DNA from: SPDF01 sp963699825
GTDB lineage: Bacteria; Gemmatimonadota; Gemmatimonadetes; Gemmatimonadales; GWC2-71-9
Direction: 5' to 3'
DNA length: 64,000 bases
NCBI GenBank assembly: GCA_963699825.1
Contig: CAVOVI010000013.1
Span: 384,404 to 448,403 of the forward strand
Shown here: piece by piece, positions 53,884-63,336 of the stretch
Numbering within the stretch: position 1 is the first letter of the stretch
Layout of the letters: the number at the start of each line of letters is the position of its first letter
Notes under the pieces: model-generated
Database searches by the model: none
Seen by the model: the letters and a program-made list of their open reading frames with translations, nothing else
Told to the model about the DNA's origin: nothing
Program-made: the position numbers and the translations under genes

Positions 53884-54435
53884 ATGCGCTGCCTTGCATT
53901 GAACGCCTCATTCGAGCCACTCACCATGGTGCCTGTGCGCCGGGCGCTGCGGCTTGTCATCGAGGGCAAGGCCGAAATCGTCGAGGCCGACGGCCCCGAA
54001 TACATGCGAAGTGAACGGCTGGCCATTCCACGGCCAGCCATCATCCGCCTCGTCAAGTTCGTGCACGTCCCCCGCCGCTTCCGCCGCCACGTCACCAACA
54101 CCTTCCTCTTCGCCCGCGACGAATACCGGTGCCAGTACTGCAACCGGAGCCAGCCCGAGCTGCGCCCGCGCGAGTGCCTCACGCGTGACCATCTCGTGCC
54201 GATTTCTCGCGGGGGAGGAAATGCGTGGACCAACGTGGTCACCGCCTGCAGCAGCTGCAACACCCGGAAGGGGAACCGGCTGCCGGAGGAATGCGGCATG
54301 CTGCCGATTCACCCGCCGACCGAACCCCACTTCGTGCACCTCTCGTGGGCGGTCCGCCGCCTGAGCCGCACCCAGGCGAAGTACATCAAGTTGTTCTACG
54401 GGGAAGCGGCGCTGCACGCGCTGCGGGGACACTAG
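53884..54435 (+). CDS. HNH endonuclease family protein
   Basis: A 183-residue protein. N terminus LALNASFEPLTMVPVRRALRL is common to this stand-alone bacterial HNH group. Zinc cysteines CQYC and CSSCN flank the nuclease motif TRDHLVPISRGGGNAWTNVV, where the His-Asn-His set is intact. The ATG at 53884 is preferred to upstream options because it begins the conserved sequence. Family members are widespread; function is usually unknown and need not be defence. Followed by a repeat-rich gap. Confidence 0.88.
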   Translation: MRCLALNASFEPLTMVPVRRALRLVIEGKAEIVEADGPEYMRSERLAIPRPAIIRLVKFVHVPRRFRRHVTNTFLFARDEYRCQYCNRSQPELRPRECLTRDHLVPISRGGGNAWTNVVTACSSCNTRKGNRLPEECGMLPIHPPTEPHFVHLSWAVRRLSRTQAKYIKLFYGEAALHALRGH

Positions 54436-54440
54436 TCAGG

Positions 54441-54563
54441 ACCCGTCACCCCGCGATCCGACCCGTCACCCCCGCAATCGCCGTCACCCCCGCAATCCGA
54501 CCCGTCACCCCCGCGAAAGCGGGGGTCCAGTCATCTGGATTCCCGCTTGCGCGGGAATGACGA
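54441..54563 (+). repeat. Degenerate tandem of truncated palindromic repeats
   Basis: The 162-bp gap after the HNH gene holds three about-20-bp tandem units of the form ACCCGTCACCCCCGCAATCC (54441-54499) that carry only the left half of the hairpin, then a complete hairpin (GTCACCCCCGCGAAAGCGGG, 54503-54530) and a reversed variant with the stem ATTCCCGC/GCGGGAAT (54538-54563). The rest up to 54597 contains no recognisable feature. Confidence 0.75.
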
Positions 54564-54597
54564 ACGCACACTTCGCTTCCCCGCTTCCCCGCCGAAC

Positions 54598-55257
54598 CTA
54601 CTTCACCTCAAACGCCTCGCTCTTCCCCTCCACCCGCATGATCGGCAGCCCCGCCACGCGCAGCAGCATCCGGCGCGCGGACCGGCCCACCGCGTCGCCC
54701 AGATTGCCGTTGTCGTCGGTGGCCGCGCCGGTCTCCCCCCGCATCACGCGATCCATTTCGTCGAGATCGGAATCGGAGAGCGTCGACACCGAGAGCGTCG
54801 CGACGTAGTAGTAGTTCCCCTTGTCGGTGGCCCGCACCGCGATCCGGTAGGCCACGCCGATCGCCTTCCCCAGCGCAGCCAGGTCGGGGAAGCGCTGCTG
54901 GCGGGTCCGTCCGAGCAGCACCGTCGTCATCGTGTACTGATCGAGCAGCGGTTCCCGCCGCACTACCACATCCCAATCCACCGAGCGCACCGCGGCGTCA
55001 AACCACGACGACCGCGACCGCCAGAGTTCGAGGCGATAGTGAAGTCGCAGCGGGAGGCCGCTGAGGAGGGCCGACGTCCAGCGGTCGTCCTCGAGCAGTC
55101 CGGAGACGCGCGCCTCGGGGAGCCTGCTGTCCTTTCGGTTCGCTTCGGGCACAAGGGTGACGGCAAGGGTGACGCCGGATGCCCCCTGAGCGTCGAGCGC
55201 AGGAGGAGCCGGCAGCGTCAGGGCCGCGAGCAGCAGGAGGAGGGCCGTCAGGCGCAT
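54598..55257 (-). CDS. DUF4390 domain protein
   Basis: A 219-residue exported protein with a signal peptide (LTALLLLLAALTLPAPPALDA). The mature part (RVSGLLEDDRWTSALLSGLP, LRLHYRLELWRSRSSWFD and ATLSVSTLSDSDLDEMDRVM) fits DUF4390, a family that in many bacteria lies next to ntrY/ntrX-type kinases and regulators and sometimes rsmB. That context recurs here: barrel protein, NtrX-like regulator and NtrY-like kinase follow upstream. ATG 55257 is 1 bp from the barrel stop. Function unknown. Confidence 0.8.
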   Translation of the reverse strand: MRLTALLLLLAALTLPAPPALDAQGASGVTLAVTLVPEANRKDSRLPEARVSGLLEDDRWTSALLSGLPLRLHYRLELWRSRSSWFDAAVRSVDWDVVVRREPLLDQYTMTTVLLGRTRQQRFPDLAALGKAIGVAYRIAVRATDKGNYYYVATLSVSTLSDSDLDEMDRVMRGETGAATDDNGNLGDAVGRSARRMLLRVAGLPIMRVEGKSEAFEVK

Positions 55258-55258
55258 G

Positions 55259-57013
55259 CTAGAAACGGCGCTGCAATCGGAGCGAGACACGGAGCGGGCC
55301 GTCATCGGTGACGGACTTGGCCAGGTAGGCGCCGAGGAATCCGAAGTCGATGCCGGCGCCGATGTCCGCCGACCAGTAGTCGGCCGACGGGAGTTTGTTG
55401 TTCGGGACGTGGCCGGGGCCGGACCCGGTCAGCCAGGCGGAACCGACGTCGGAGAGGAAGACGAGGTCCGCTGCCTGGATCCCGATGACCCGGCTGGCCG
55501 ATCCTTCACTCCCCTTCGACAGCGTGTAATGCCAGCCGAGGTTCAGGCGGTGCCGAAACTCGACCTGGAAGAACATCGTGCGGTCACAGAGGCTCGCCTG
55601 CGACGGATTGTCGAAGCCCGGCGGCGTGCAGTTCACCTGCCGGAAGGCGTCGCCGGGCAGGATCGAGGGGCCGCCGAGGGAGAGCCGCCGCTGCATCGGG
55701 AGTGCGCCGCCACCGATCCAGCCGGAGAAGTATCCGCGGCCGCTCAGCCGGTCGTCGGGCGAGAGGCGCAGGTAGCGCCGGACGTCGAGCGTAAGCATCG
55801 AGTAGTTGTAGGAGCCGTCGGTGGGGAGCGGCTGCCGCAATCCTGGCGGGAGCGTCACCGGCGCGACGTTGTCACTCGAGGCGAACTCCGTGCTCGCCTT
55901 GGCGTACCACCCGAGCTGGGGCTGACGCTCGCTGTCGCGGGTGTCGAGCGTGAGGCCGAGTGTGGTGATCGAGTACGTTCCGTCGTCGATCAGCGGGTTG
56001 GGGCGCCACCGGCTGTCGTTGACGAACAGCGACCAGGGATCGACGGCCGGCACCGAGGACTGCTGTTCGCTGTACCAGCTGAGGTCGACGCGAAACTGGC
56101 GCGCCGGGATGAGGAAGGCATAGACGCCGATCCCCTGGTCATCGTAGTAGTCGTACTGGTCTTCCTGCACGAGAATGGAGGACCACCCCGACTCCGCGCG
56201 CGAAAGGGTCTGGTCGGGAATCACCTCGATGGCGCTCCACGCCTTGCCACCGAGCCCGTAACTCACCTCGCCGTGACGCCGCCACTCCAGGCCGGTTCGG
56301 TAGCCGAAGTCACTCCGTGAGTCGGTGCGGTCGGTGCTGGTCCGGAGAATTCCTGCGAGGTCGAGCTTGAACCGGTCTCGCTCGGTGGCCCGCCAGTCAA
56401 AGCCGACCCCTCCCTCCAGCGGGAATCCCTCGACGCGGTCGTAGGTGCCGCCGAGTGAGGCGTTAAGCGTTGTGCGCACCTTGCCGACGCTGAAGCTCGC
56501 CTTGGCGGTGCCGAGCGTCTCGAGGTCGGGGGTCTTCTGCGGCACAAGCGTCCCGTCCCGCGCCTTTGCGACAGGGGCAAGGTCCCAGTACACCTTTTCG
56601 GCGCCGTCCAGCGTGCTCCCCTCCTGCCTGATGAGCCGGCCGCCGACCACGAGGACGTCGCCGGTGATCGAGGCGCCGGGGAGGAGCACCAGGTTGCCGT
56701 TGATGACGGTGACGGGGCCCTCGATGATCCCGCCGACCCGGAGGACGCCGCGGTAGAGGGCGACCGGTCCTTGCAGGCGGCTCTTCGGGGCGAGGGTCAC
56801 GTTGCCGGTGAGCCGGGTGGTGCCGGAGTCGTTCCAGGTGCGGATGAGTTGCTGGGTGACGGCGTCCGGGAGGGCCCCGATGCCCGAGCTGTCGGCGAAC
56901 GGTGCGTCGGGATCGATGACGACCACGCTGTCCTGGGCGTGCAGGAGTGGCGTCACCCCCAACATCAATGTCAGGAGCCAGATCCCACATACCCAACGCG
57001 CCTTGTTATGCAT
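55259..57013 (-). CDS. Outer-membrane beta-barrel protein with bactofilin-like N-terminal segment
   Basis: A 584-residue exported protein. After the signal peptide (WLLTLMLGVTPLLHAQ), residues about 60-140 form short glycine/valine beta repeats (TRLTGNVTLAPKSRLQGPVA, IEGPVTVINGNLVLLPGASI, TGDVLVVGGRL) like a polymer-forming beta-helix of the bactofilin type. From about 180 to the end is a beta-barrel with Omp85-like strands, ending in LRVSLRLQRRF (terminal Phe, as for Bam substrates). ATG 57013 is chosen; an upstream start would lie inside a repeat. It is cotranscribed with the DUF4390 gene. Confidence 0.8.
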   Translation of the reverse strand: MHNKARWVCGIWLLTLMLGVTPLLHAQDSVVVIDPDAPFADSSGIGALPDAVTQQLIRTWNDSGTTRLTGNVTLAPKSRLQGPVALYRGVLRVGGIIEGPVTVINGNLVLLPGASITGDVLVVGGRLIRQEGSTLDGAEKVYWDLAPVAKARDGTLVPQKTPDLETLGTAKASFSVGKVRTTLNASLGGTYDRVEGFPLEGGVGFDWRATERDRFKLDLAGILRTSTDRTDSRSDFGYRTGLEWRRHGEVSYGLGGKAWSAIEVIPDQTLSRAESGWSSILVQEDQYDYYDDQGIGVYAFLIPARQFRVDLSWYSEQQSSVPAVDPWSLFVNDSRWRPNPLIDDGTYSITTLGLTLDTRDSERQPQLGWYAKASTEFASSDNVAPVTLPPGLRQPLPTDGSYNYSMLTLDVRRYLRLSPDDRLSGRGYFSGWIGGGALPMQRRLSLGGPSILPGDAFRQVNCTPPGFDNPSQASLCDRTMFFQVEFRHRLNLGWHYTLSKGSEGSASRVIGIQAADLVFLSDVGSAWLTGSGPGHVPNNKLPSADYWSADIGAGIDFGFLGAYLAKSVTDDGPLRVSLRLQRRF

Positions 57014-57031
57014 CGGTTCGTGCCCCCAGTC

Positions 57032-57194
57032 GTCACCCCGGCGAAGACCGAGGTCCATGGCCCGTCATCCCCGCGAAAGCGGGGATCCAGGTCCGATCGT
57101 CACCCCGGCGAAAGCCGGGGTCCATGTGGTCTGCCGTCACCCCGGCGAAGGCCGGGGTCCATGGTCCGTCATCCCCGCGAAAGCGGGGATCCAG
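57032..57194 (+). repeat. Five-copy cluster of palindromic repeats, families A and B
   Basis: Between the barrel gene and the regulator gene lie five hairpin units in one orientation: A (57032-57057), B (57064-57090), A (57099-57124), A (57136-57161), B (57168-57194). A units read GTCACCCCGGCGAAAGCCGG..., B units GTCATCCCCGCGAAAGCGGG...; the first A unit has lost its stem (GACCGAGG). Spacers are 6-11 bp and differ from one another. Confidence 0.9.
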
Positions 57195-57214
57195 ATTCTC
57201 TTCGGACTTCGTCT

Positions 57215-58605
<1,391 letters not shown>

Positions 58606-58689
58606 AGGTGTGGAAGATAAGGGCAGATCGGCAGTTGGGCCGCCTATGTCACGAATCCCGACCGTCCCGGTAGGTGGGGAGGCTGGCCC

Positions 58690-58705
58690 GGGCACGGAAC
58701 GTGCA
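58690..58705 (+). promoter_or_regulatory. Sigma54-type promoter upstream of the VWA gene
   Basis: GGGCACGGAACGTGCA matches TGGCACG-N4-TTGCW with two mismatches and keeps the invariant GG and GC at the right spacing. The expected start is near 58717, 75 bp before the ATG of the VWA gene. The 187-bp divergent gap also has GGCCCGGG twice (58685 and 58750 region). Confidence 0.5.
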
Positions 58706-58792
58706 AGTGGGTAGCCCTGGAGTCAGGCCAGCCCCCAAGGCGCTGACCGGCCCGGGACATCGGGTTACACAGCACACTTCAAGGAGTTCAGG

Positions 58793-59838
58793 ATGCGTGG
58801 TTCATCACTTCGGCACTTCTCGTTGGTCGCGCTCGCGGTCATCGCGCCGCTCGCCTGCAGCGACAGCAGCGGACCCGGGACCACTCCGTCCGACCCCAAT
58901 AATCCCGCCGCCCTCGGCCTGGCGGTCGGCGTCCGGATGGATTCGGCCGCGATGCGTGGACGATGGCGTCTTCGACCTCGAGCTCATTCCGAGCACGCCG
59001 GCTGGCGCCTCGCTGGTCAACGAGGAGTGGACCACCACCGTCACGCTCTCCGGGGGATACACCGCGACCCTCCAGTCGCAGACCCTCGAGATCCCTGACC
59101 TCAGGCCCTTCGCCGCGGCCGTCAGCCTCGACGGCTCCGTCCTCGATGCAGCACAACGATCCCGATTTCAAGCGGAAGGATGCCGCGCGGCTCTTCGCGG
59201 AGACGATTCTCGGCGAGAATCCCGCCAGCCGGATCTCGCTCTTCGAGTTCGCCACGCCAGGACTCGAACGTCACCCCGGGCTGGATCAGGGTCTGGTTCC
59301 TGCAGGATTGGACGTCGTCCATGGCGACCTTCGACGCCGCCTTGGCCAGCGATGATCACGCCCAGAGGGACCGTTCACGCCGCTCTATTCCACCAACTCC
59401 GCCATCCTCCGGTGGATGGATACGACGACCAGTGCCGCAGGTGAGCGGCGCGCGCTCCTCCTCCTGACCGACGGCCTCGCCGACCGACACCGCCAAGCGC
59501 GACTCGCTGCTCGACCTCGCGCCATGCGAACCGGGACCCGCATCTACACGGTGGGTATCGGTCCGGGCTCGGATCGCAGCAGCAACTCCGATCCGGCGGC
59601 GGTGCATGAGTTGCAGATGATCGCCGATGCCACCGGCGGGCTCTATGCCGGCGCCGCGACGCCCGATCGCTTGAGCGGCATCTTCCAGGCGTTCGCCACC
59701 ACGATCACCGAGAGCACCATTCTCGCGCGGCTGGTCATTTCACCGATTCCGCCTTCGGGCACGGTGATCACCGGCACGGTGCGGATGGAGAACAGCCGGG
59801 GCGTCGCGACGGCACCGTTCTCGTTCATCGTTCCGTAG
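58793..59838 (+). CDS. VWA-domain lipoprotein (many frameshifts)
   Basis: About 345 residues when the frames are joined. The signal peptide RHFSLVALAVIAPLACSDSS ends in lipobox PLAC. The von Willebrand factor A domain has the MIDAS DxSxS as DGSSSM after removing one base, then RKDAARLFAETILGENPASR, LLLLTDGLADDTA, and IYTVGIGPGSDRSSNSDPAA. At least six single-base insertions are needed across 58970-59540, the densest disruption in the window, so it may be either error-rich or a decaying gene. A good Shine-Dalgarno (AAGGAG) precedes ATG 58793. It lies between an NtrX-like regulator and an NtrY-like kinase, transcribed the other way. Confidence 0.75.
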
Positions 59839-59863
59839 CGGCGGTGCAGGCACGAACGGGGGA

Positions 59864-59892
59864 GGGGCGCACAACTGTGCGCCCCTTTTCTT
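59864..59892 (+). terminator. Rho-independent terminator of the VWA gene
   Basis: GGGGCGCAC, loop AACT, GTGCGCCCC, then TTTTCTT: perfect 9-bp stem 25 bp after the VWA stop. Confidence 0.9.
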
Positions 59893-59924
59893 ACCCACCC
59901 GTCCACGCTGCCCCGCCGTGCTCG

Positions 59925-59965
59925 CCTCACCCCCTGTCCCCCTCTCCAGCATGTGGAGAGGGGGG
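59925..59965. repeat. Family D repeat overlapping the kinase 3' end
   Basis: CCTCACCCCCTGTCCCCCTC continuing TCCAGCATGTGGAGAGGGGG. Inside it the 10-bp stem CCCCTCTCCA... pairs with ...GTGGAGAGGGG. The minus-strand kinase gene takes its last residues (PPSPHAGEGDRG) and its stop codon from this repeat. Confidence 0.8.
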
Positions 59966-61165
59966 ACGGCCTGAGAGCATCACCACGAAGGTCGCTCCCC
60001 CGCCCGCCGTCTCCCTCACCTCCACCGAGCCTCCGTGTGCCACGGCAGTCTGCCGCACCAGCGCCAGGCCGAGACCGGTTCCCTCGTCCTTGGTGGTCCA
60101 GTACGGTTCAAACACCTGGTTCCTGAGCTCTTCGGGAACTCCCGGGCCGTGGTCCGCGATGGCCACGATCACACCCCCGCCCCCGGGCGCAACGCGCAGG
60201 TCGAGGCGTCCGGTCCCCTCCATCGCCTCGATGCCGTTCCGGATCAGGTTGCTGAACGCGCGGCGGAGCGCGTCGTAGTGACCCATGACCAATGGCGTTC
60301 TGGGGTGGACCTGAAGCGTGGACTCCACCTCGGGCGGGATCGCCGTGCGCCGCAATTCCTCGAGCAGCTCGGCCAGATCGACTTCGGCGGCGGGGCCTTC
60401 GGGGAGTCGGCCCAGTTCGGCGAATTCCTTGGCCAGCCGTTGCAGCCGCTCCGACTCCGCGGCCAACACCTCGATCGCTTCCATCTGCTCGGGCCGCGCG
60501 GTGGCCGCGAGCGACTTCACGGCAAAGCCGATCGGGGTGAGCGGGTTCTTCATCTCGTGCGCCACGCGGCGCGCCACCTCGCCGAAGGCGCGGATGCGTT
60601 CGGTCTCGAGTTCCCGGGCCCGCCCCTCCTCGAGTTCGCCCGCCATGGCCCGCAGGGCGGTACGCAACGATTCGAACTCCGGGGCGCCGCGCAGCGCCTC
60701 CTCCTCCGGAATCGCCTCGTGCCGCGCGATGTGTCCGGTCCACCCGATCAACTCGTCGATCGGCCGGCTCATCTGGCGGGAGAGGTGCCCCCCCAGCCGC
60801 ACCGCCGCATAGACGTACAGTGCGCCGAGCGCCAGGAGCATCGCCGCCAGCCCGGCGTAGTAGTACTGGCCATACGCCTCGGCGGCCTGGGTGCGCACCA
60901 TGGCGCGGTTCAGCGCCTCCGCGTGGGCCGCCAGCGCGCGGCGCTCCGGGCCGCGGAGCCGGTTGGTGTCGATCGTCTCGACCATCACCCGGCCGGAGGT
61001 GCCGATCCCTTCCACGGCAGCGCGCGCCGCGGTGGCGGGATTGTTGGTGCGGATGGTGAGTGCCCAGCCGAAGATGGCGATGGCGGTGGGGATCGCGCCC
61101 AGGGCGATGAGCACCAGCAGGATGCGCTGCCGGAAGGGGAGTGTCCCAGCGCGGATCGGGCTCAT
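59927..61165 (-). CDS. NtrY-like sensor histidine kinase
   Basis: A 412-residue membrane kinase: a first helix (RILLVLIALGAIPTAIAIFG), a periplasmic loop of about 70 residues, a second helix (YYYAGLAAMLLALGALYVYA), a HAMP-like segment, HisKA with RRVAHEMKNPLTPIGFAVKS (His203), N-box FSNLIRNGIEAM, G1 ADHGPGVP, and GTGLGLALVRQTAVAHGGS. This layout resembles NtrY. The ATG overlaps the stop of the VanZ-like gene (ATGA). Its natural partner is the NtrX-like regulator 1.3 kb downstream, separated by the divergent VWA gene. The C-terminal tail is repeat-encoded. Confidence 0.9.
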   Translation of the reverse strand: MSPIRAGTLPFRQRILLVLIALGAIPTAIAIFGWALTIRTNNPATAARAAVEGIGTSGRVMVETIDTNRLRGPERRALAAHAEALNRAMVRTQAAEAYGQYYYAGLAAMLLALGALYVYAAVRLGGHLSRQMSRPIDELIGWTGHIARHEAIPEEEALRGAPEFESLRTALRAMAGELEEGRARELETERIRAFGEVARRVAHEMKNPLTPIGFAVKSLAATARPEQMEAIEVLAAESERLQRLAKEFAELGRLPEGPAAEVDLAELLEELRRTAIPPEVESTLQVHPRTPLVMGHYDALRRAFSNLIRNGIEAMEGTGRLDLRVAPGGGGVIVAIADHGPGVPEELRNQVFEPYWTTKDEGTGLGLALVRQTAVAHGGSVEVRETAGGGATFVVMLSGRPPSPHAGEGDRG

Positions 61166-62414
61166 GCGGGGTCGTCCGCCTGATCGACCGCCCGGCTGGC
61201 GTACCGGGCGGCCAGGGCGCCCACCAATGCTCCGGTCAGGGCAGCCATCCACTCACTCCAGTGTGCCGGCGGAAAACCGGCGAGGCCGGGAATGACCTTC
61301 AGGAGAATCACCCCCGTCAGCGGCACGATAGCGATCGCCGCTCTGCCGGCGAGCAGACTCCAATAGGCCAGGACCGCCATCAGTCCGGCGACCCACAAGG
61401 CCGTCAGGAAGTACACCTCATTGCCGAGGGCGTAGTTCCACGGGAGGAGGAGGCTCCAGCCCCAGCTCGCGCTCAGCGCCAATCGTCTGGAAGCAATCCG
61501 GTCGCCATTGCGAGCCGTCAGCTCGAATGCGCCGTCCAGGAGGGATGCCGATGCGTCCACCGTGTCACCTGCCCGCCCTGCCAGTCCGGAGGGGAGGGAC
61601 GCGATGGGATTCCGCAGTCGCGACGGCGGTGGCCCGCATCCGGATTCGAAACTGGAGGTCGTCGTGGTCCTGGCCGATCAGGATCGCCTCCCGGTGCCAC
61701 TCATCCATGATCGAGCCGACCGGGGCCAGCCCAGGCGGTGGGGGCCCGAGAATGGCGCGGAAGGCCATCGAGGGATCCGCCGTGACGAGGTCTTCGATTC
61801 GGCCCTGGTCGATGGTCCGGCCCGGGAGGAGCGGCTCGCCCCCGGCGCTGATCGCCAGCGGCGTGCCGCAGGAAGGGCTCGAGATGTTCGAGATGGTTGG
61901 CCCATTGCCCATACCACGTGACGCCGACCGGAAATGCCGGCCCAAGTGCCCAGGCAGTCCCGGCCCAGATCCATCCCAGGATCACGGCGTAGGCGAGAGC
62001 GAGCCGGCGCGCCTCGCGCCGCGCCGGGAAGATCAGGTGCCTCCAATAACGTTCCGAGGAGGAGCGCCGATGCCGCTGCCGGTCGTATTGGTCAGGATGT
62101 CGCCCAGGCTGGCGTCACGCCCGGGGATCACCTTCATCTGCAGCAGCTCGATGCCGAACGACACCAGGCGGCCAAGCAGGATAGCCCGACGCCATGAAAA
62201 TCCGGCCAGCGACAGGCCCGAGACCGAAGGGGATGAAGAGGAGGATGTTGAGGATGACATCGACCCCGCCCAGGTCCCCGCAGATCAGGCATTCCATCGG
62301 CGTCGAGGCCGCCTGACCGGCCGCGTCGGGGTCGGGGTAGAGCGTGAGCAGGGCGATGAAGGCCAGGCCCAGGGCGGCGATGCGGTATCCGAGCTGACGT
62401 TGGCGGTGGGACAT
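61162..62414 (-). CDS. VanZ-like membrane protein (many frameshifts)
   Basis: Roughly 410 residues, pieced from at least five frame segments. N terminus: a helix (IAALGLAFIALLTLYP) then the VanZ core DVILNILLFIPFGLG, VSFGIELLQMKVIPGRDASL and GDILTNTTGSGIGA. The middle reads AVILGWIWAGTAWALGPAFP and a soluble stretch (EAILIGQDHDDLQFRIRMRA, ARNGDRIAS) that may be a concanavalin-like periplasmic domain; the end has four helices including VYFLTALWVAGLMAVLAYWS. Stop overlaps the kinase start. The high density of shifts leaves the middle uncertain. VanZ proteins are membrane proteins of unclear function. Confidence 0.7.
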
Positions 62415-62800
62415 TCACGGAGTCCGGAATTTGAGGGGGCCTGCGCCTGTGAAGATAACGCCACGAAGGAAAAGCTCTCGCTTCGACTCGGCTGCCCTTC
62501 CATCGTGGGTGCTCAGAAGGTAGGTTCTCCCCGTTCGGGATGGATTCAGACTTGCAACGAGCCCAATTCAGGGCTGTTGTGGAAGGCGGGCCCCGTGGCG
62601 GGACTCCCTCACGTCGGCGTCAAAGCTGTGGCTGTGCGACCGCAACACATCGAATTCTCTTGCAACGTGCAAATCTCTGCGCACGATTTTGTAAGTTGTT
62701 GTTTTACAACATTTTACAGCGAGGCAAAACGCAATATGTTCTGGCCTGAAAGCTGCGTAACCTCTGGCACGAGCAAGGTCTCCCACGCCAGGAATCCTCG
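62415..62800. other. 386-bp intergenic region, AT-rich in its right part
   Basis: No gene is seen. From about 62640 the base composition turns AT-rich, unlike the rest of the window, and contains inverted repeats: TTGCA-ACG-TGCAA (62660-62672), TTGTAA/TTACAA (62689-62709) and GTTGT-TTT-ACAAC (62698-62710). These look like operator sites just upstream of the promoter at 62713. Confidence 0.55.
62713..62740 (+). promoter_or_regulatory. Sigma70-like promoter of the PEP-CTERM locus
   Basis: TTTACA (62713-62718), 16-bp spacer, TATGTT (62735-62740), about 60 bp before ATG 62801 (ribosome site AGGA near 62790). Overlapping palindromes suggest repression or activation by a dimeric protein. Confidence 0.55.
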
Positions 62801-63319
62801 ATGAACGAACCGAAGATCATCCTGGGCGAGGAGCCGGCGGCTGCGAGGCGGTCCCTGCCGCCCACCCCCGATTTGGGGTGGTTCCTGCTCGGCGCGGTAG
62901 GCATCGCGTTCACCATCGTCGGGCTCACGGATCTGGCCCTGGTCTGGTATCCGCCCGATTTCGGCAACGCGGAGTTCGAGTTCGGGTCAATCACCTCCGT
63001 GCTCAACAACATGCCGATCGTCGCGCTGGGTTTGACGATGTGGATCGGATCGGCGGCGGCGCGAGGCAGGAAGTGGAGTCTCCGGATTGCCAGCGCGGTC
63101 TTGTTGCTGGTGGTCTTGGCGATCATCCTGATGGCGTTGCTTTACCTGACGGTGATCCCGATGGCGTTGCAGTCGCAGGTTGAACCGCTGGTGATGACGG
63201 GCATCAAGAAGTCGATTTTCAAGACGTTGGTACAGGCGTTGGTGTATCCATTGGTGTTCGCATACGTCGCTCTCAAGGCCTGGCGGCACAGCGTTGCACC
63301 GCGTTCTTCGGCCCCCTAA
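62801..63319 (+). CDS. Four-TM membrane protein of unknown function
   Basis: A 172-residue protein not recognised as a family. A soluble Pro-rich N terminus of about 25 residues, then helices around WFLLGAVGIAFTIVGLTDLA, SVLNNMPIVALGLTMWIGSA, RIASAVLLLVVLAIILMALL and LVQALVYPLVFAYVALKA. Between helices one and two an acidic loop (PPDFGNAEFEFGS). It is 17 bp upstream of the PEP-CTERM gene and probably in one transcript, so it may act in the same surface-protein pathway; this is inference. Confidence 0.75.
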   Translation: MNEPKIILGEEPAAARRSLPPTPDLGWFLLGAVGIAFTIVGLTDLALVWYPPDFGNAEFEFGSITSVLNNMPIVALGLTMWIGSAAARGRKWSLRIASAVLLLVVLAIILMALLYLTVIPMALQSQVEPLVMTGIKKSIFKTLVQALVYPLVFAYVALKAWRHSVAPRSSAP

Positions 63320-63336
63320 CGGATGTTGAGGTAGAC

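Noticed and set aside
53884..54435. The HNH protein as part of a defence island
   Set aside because: Neighbours are cell-wall, metabolic and envelope genes; no restriction, toxin or phage-defence gene is adjacent.
57032..57194. A CRISPR array
   Set aside because: Units are palindromic along their whole length, of two types, with spacers of only 6-11 bp; no cas genes are nearby.
62764..62780. A sigma54 promoter (TGGCACGAGCAAGG) before the four-TM gene
   Set aside because: The -24 half is perfect, but the required GC at -12 is missing; a sigma70-like promoter nearby fits better.
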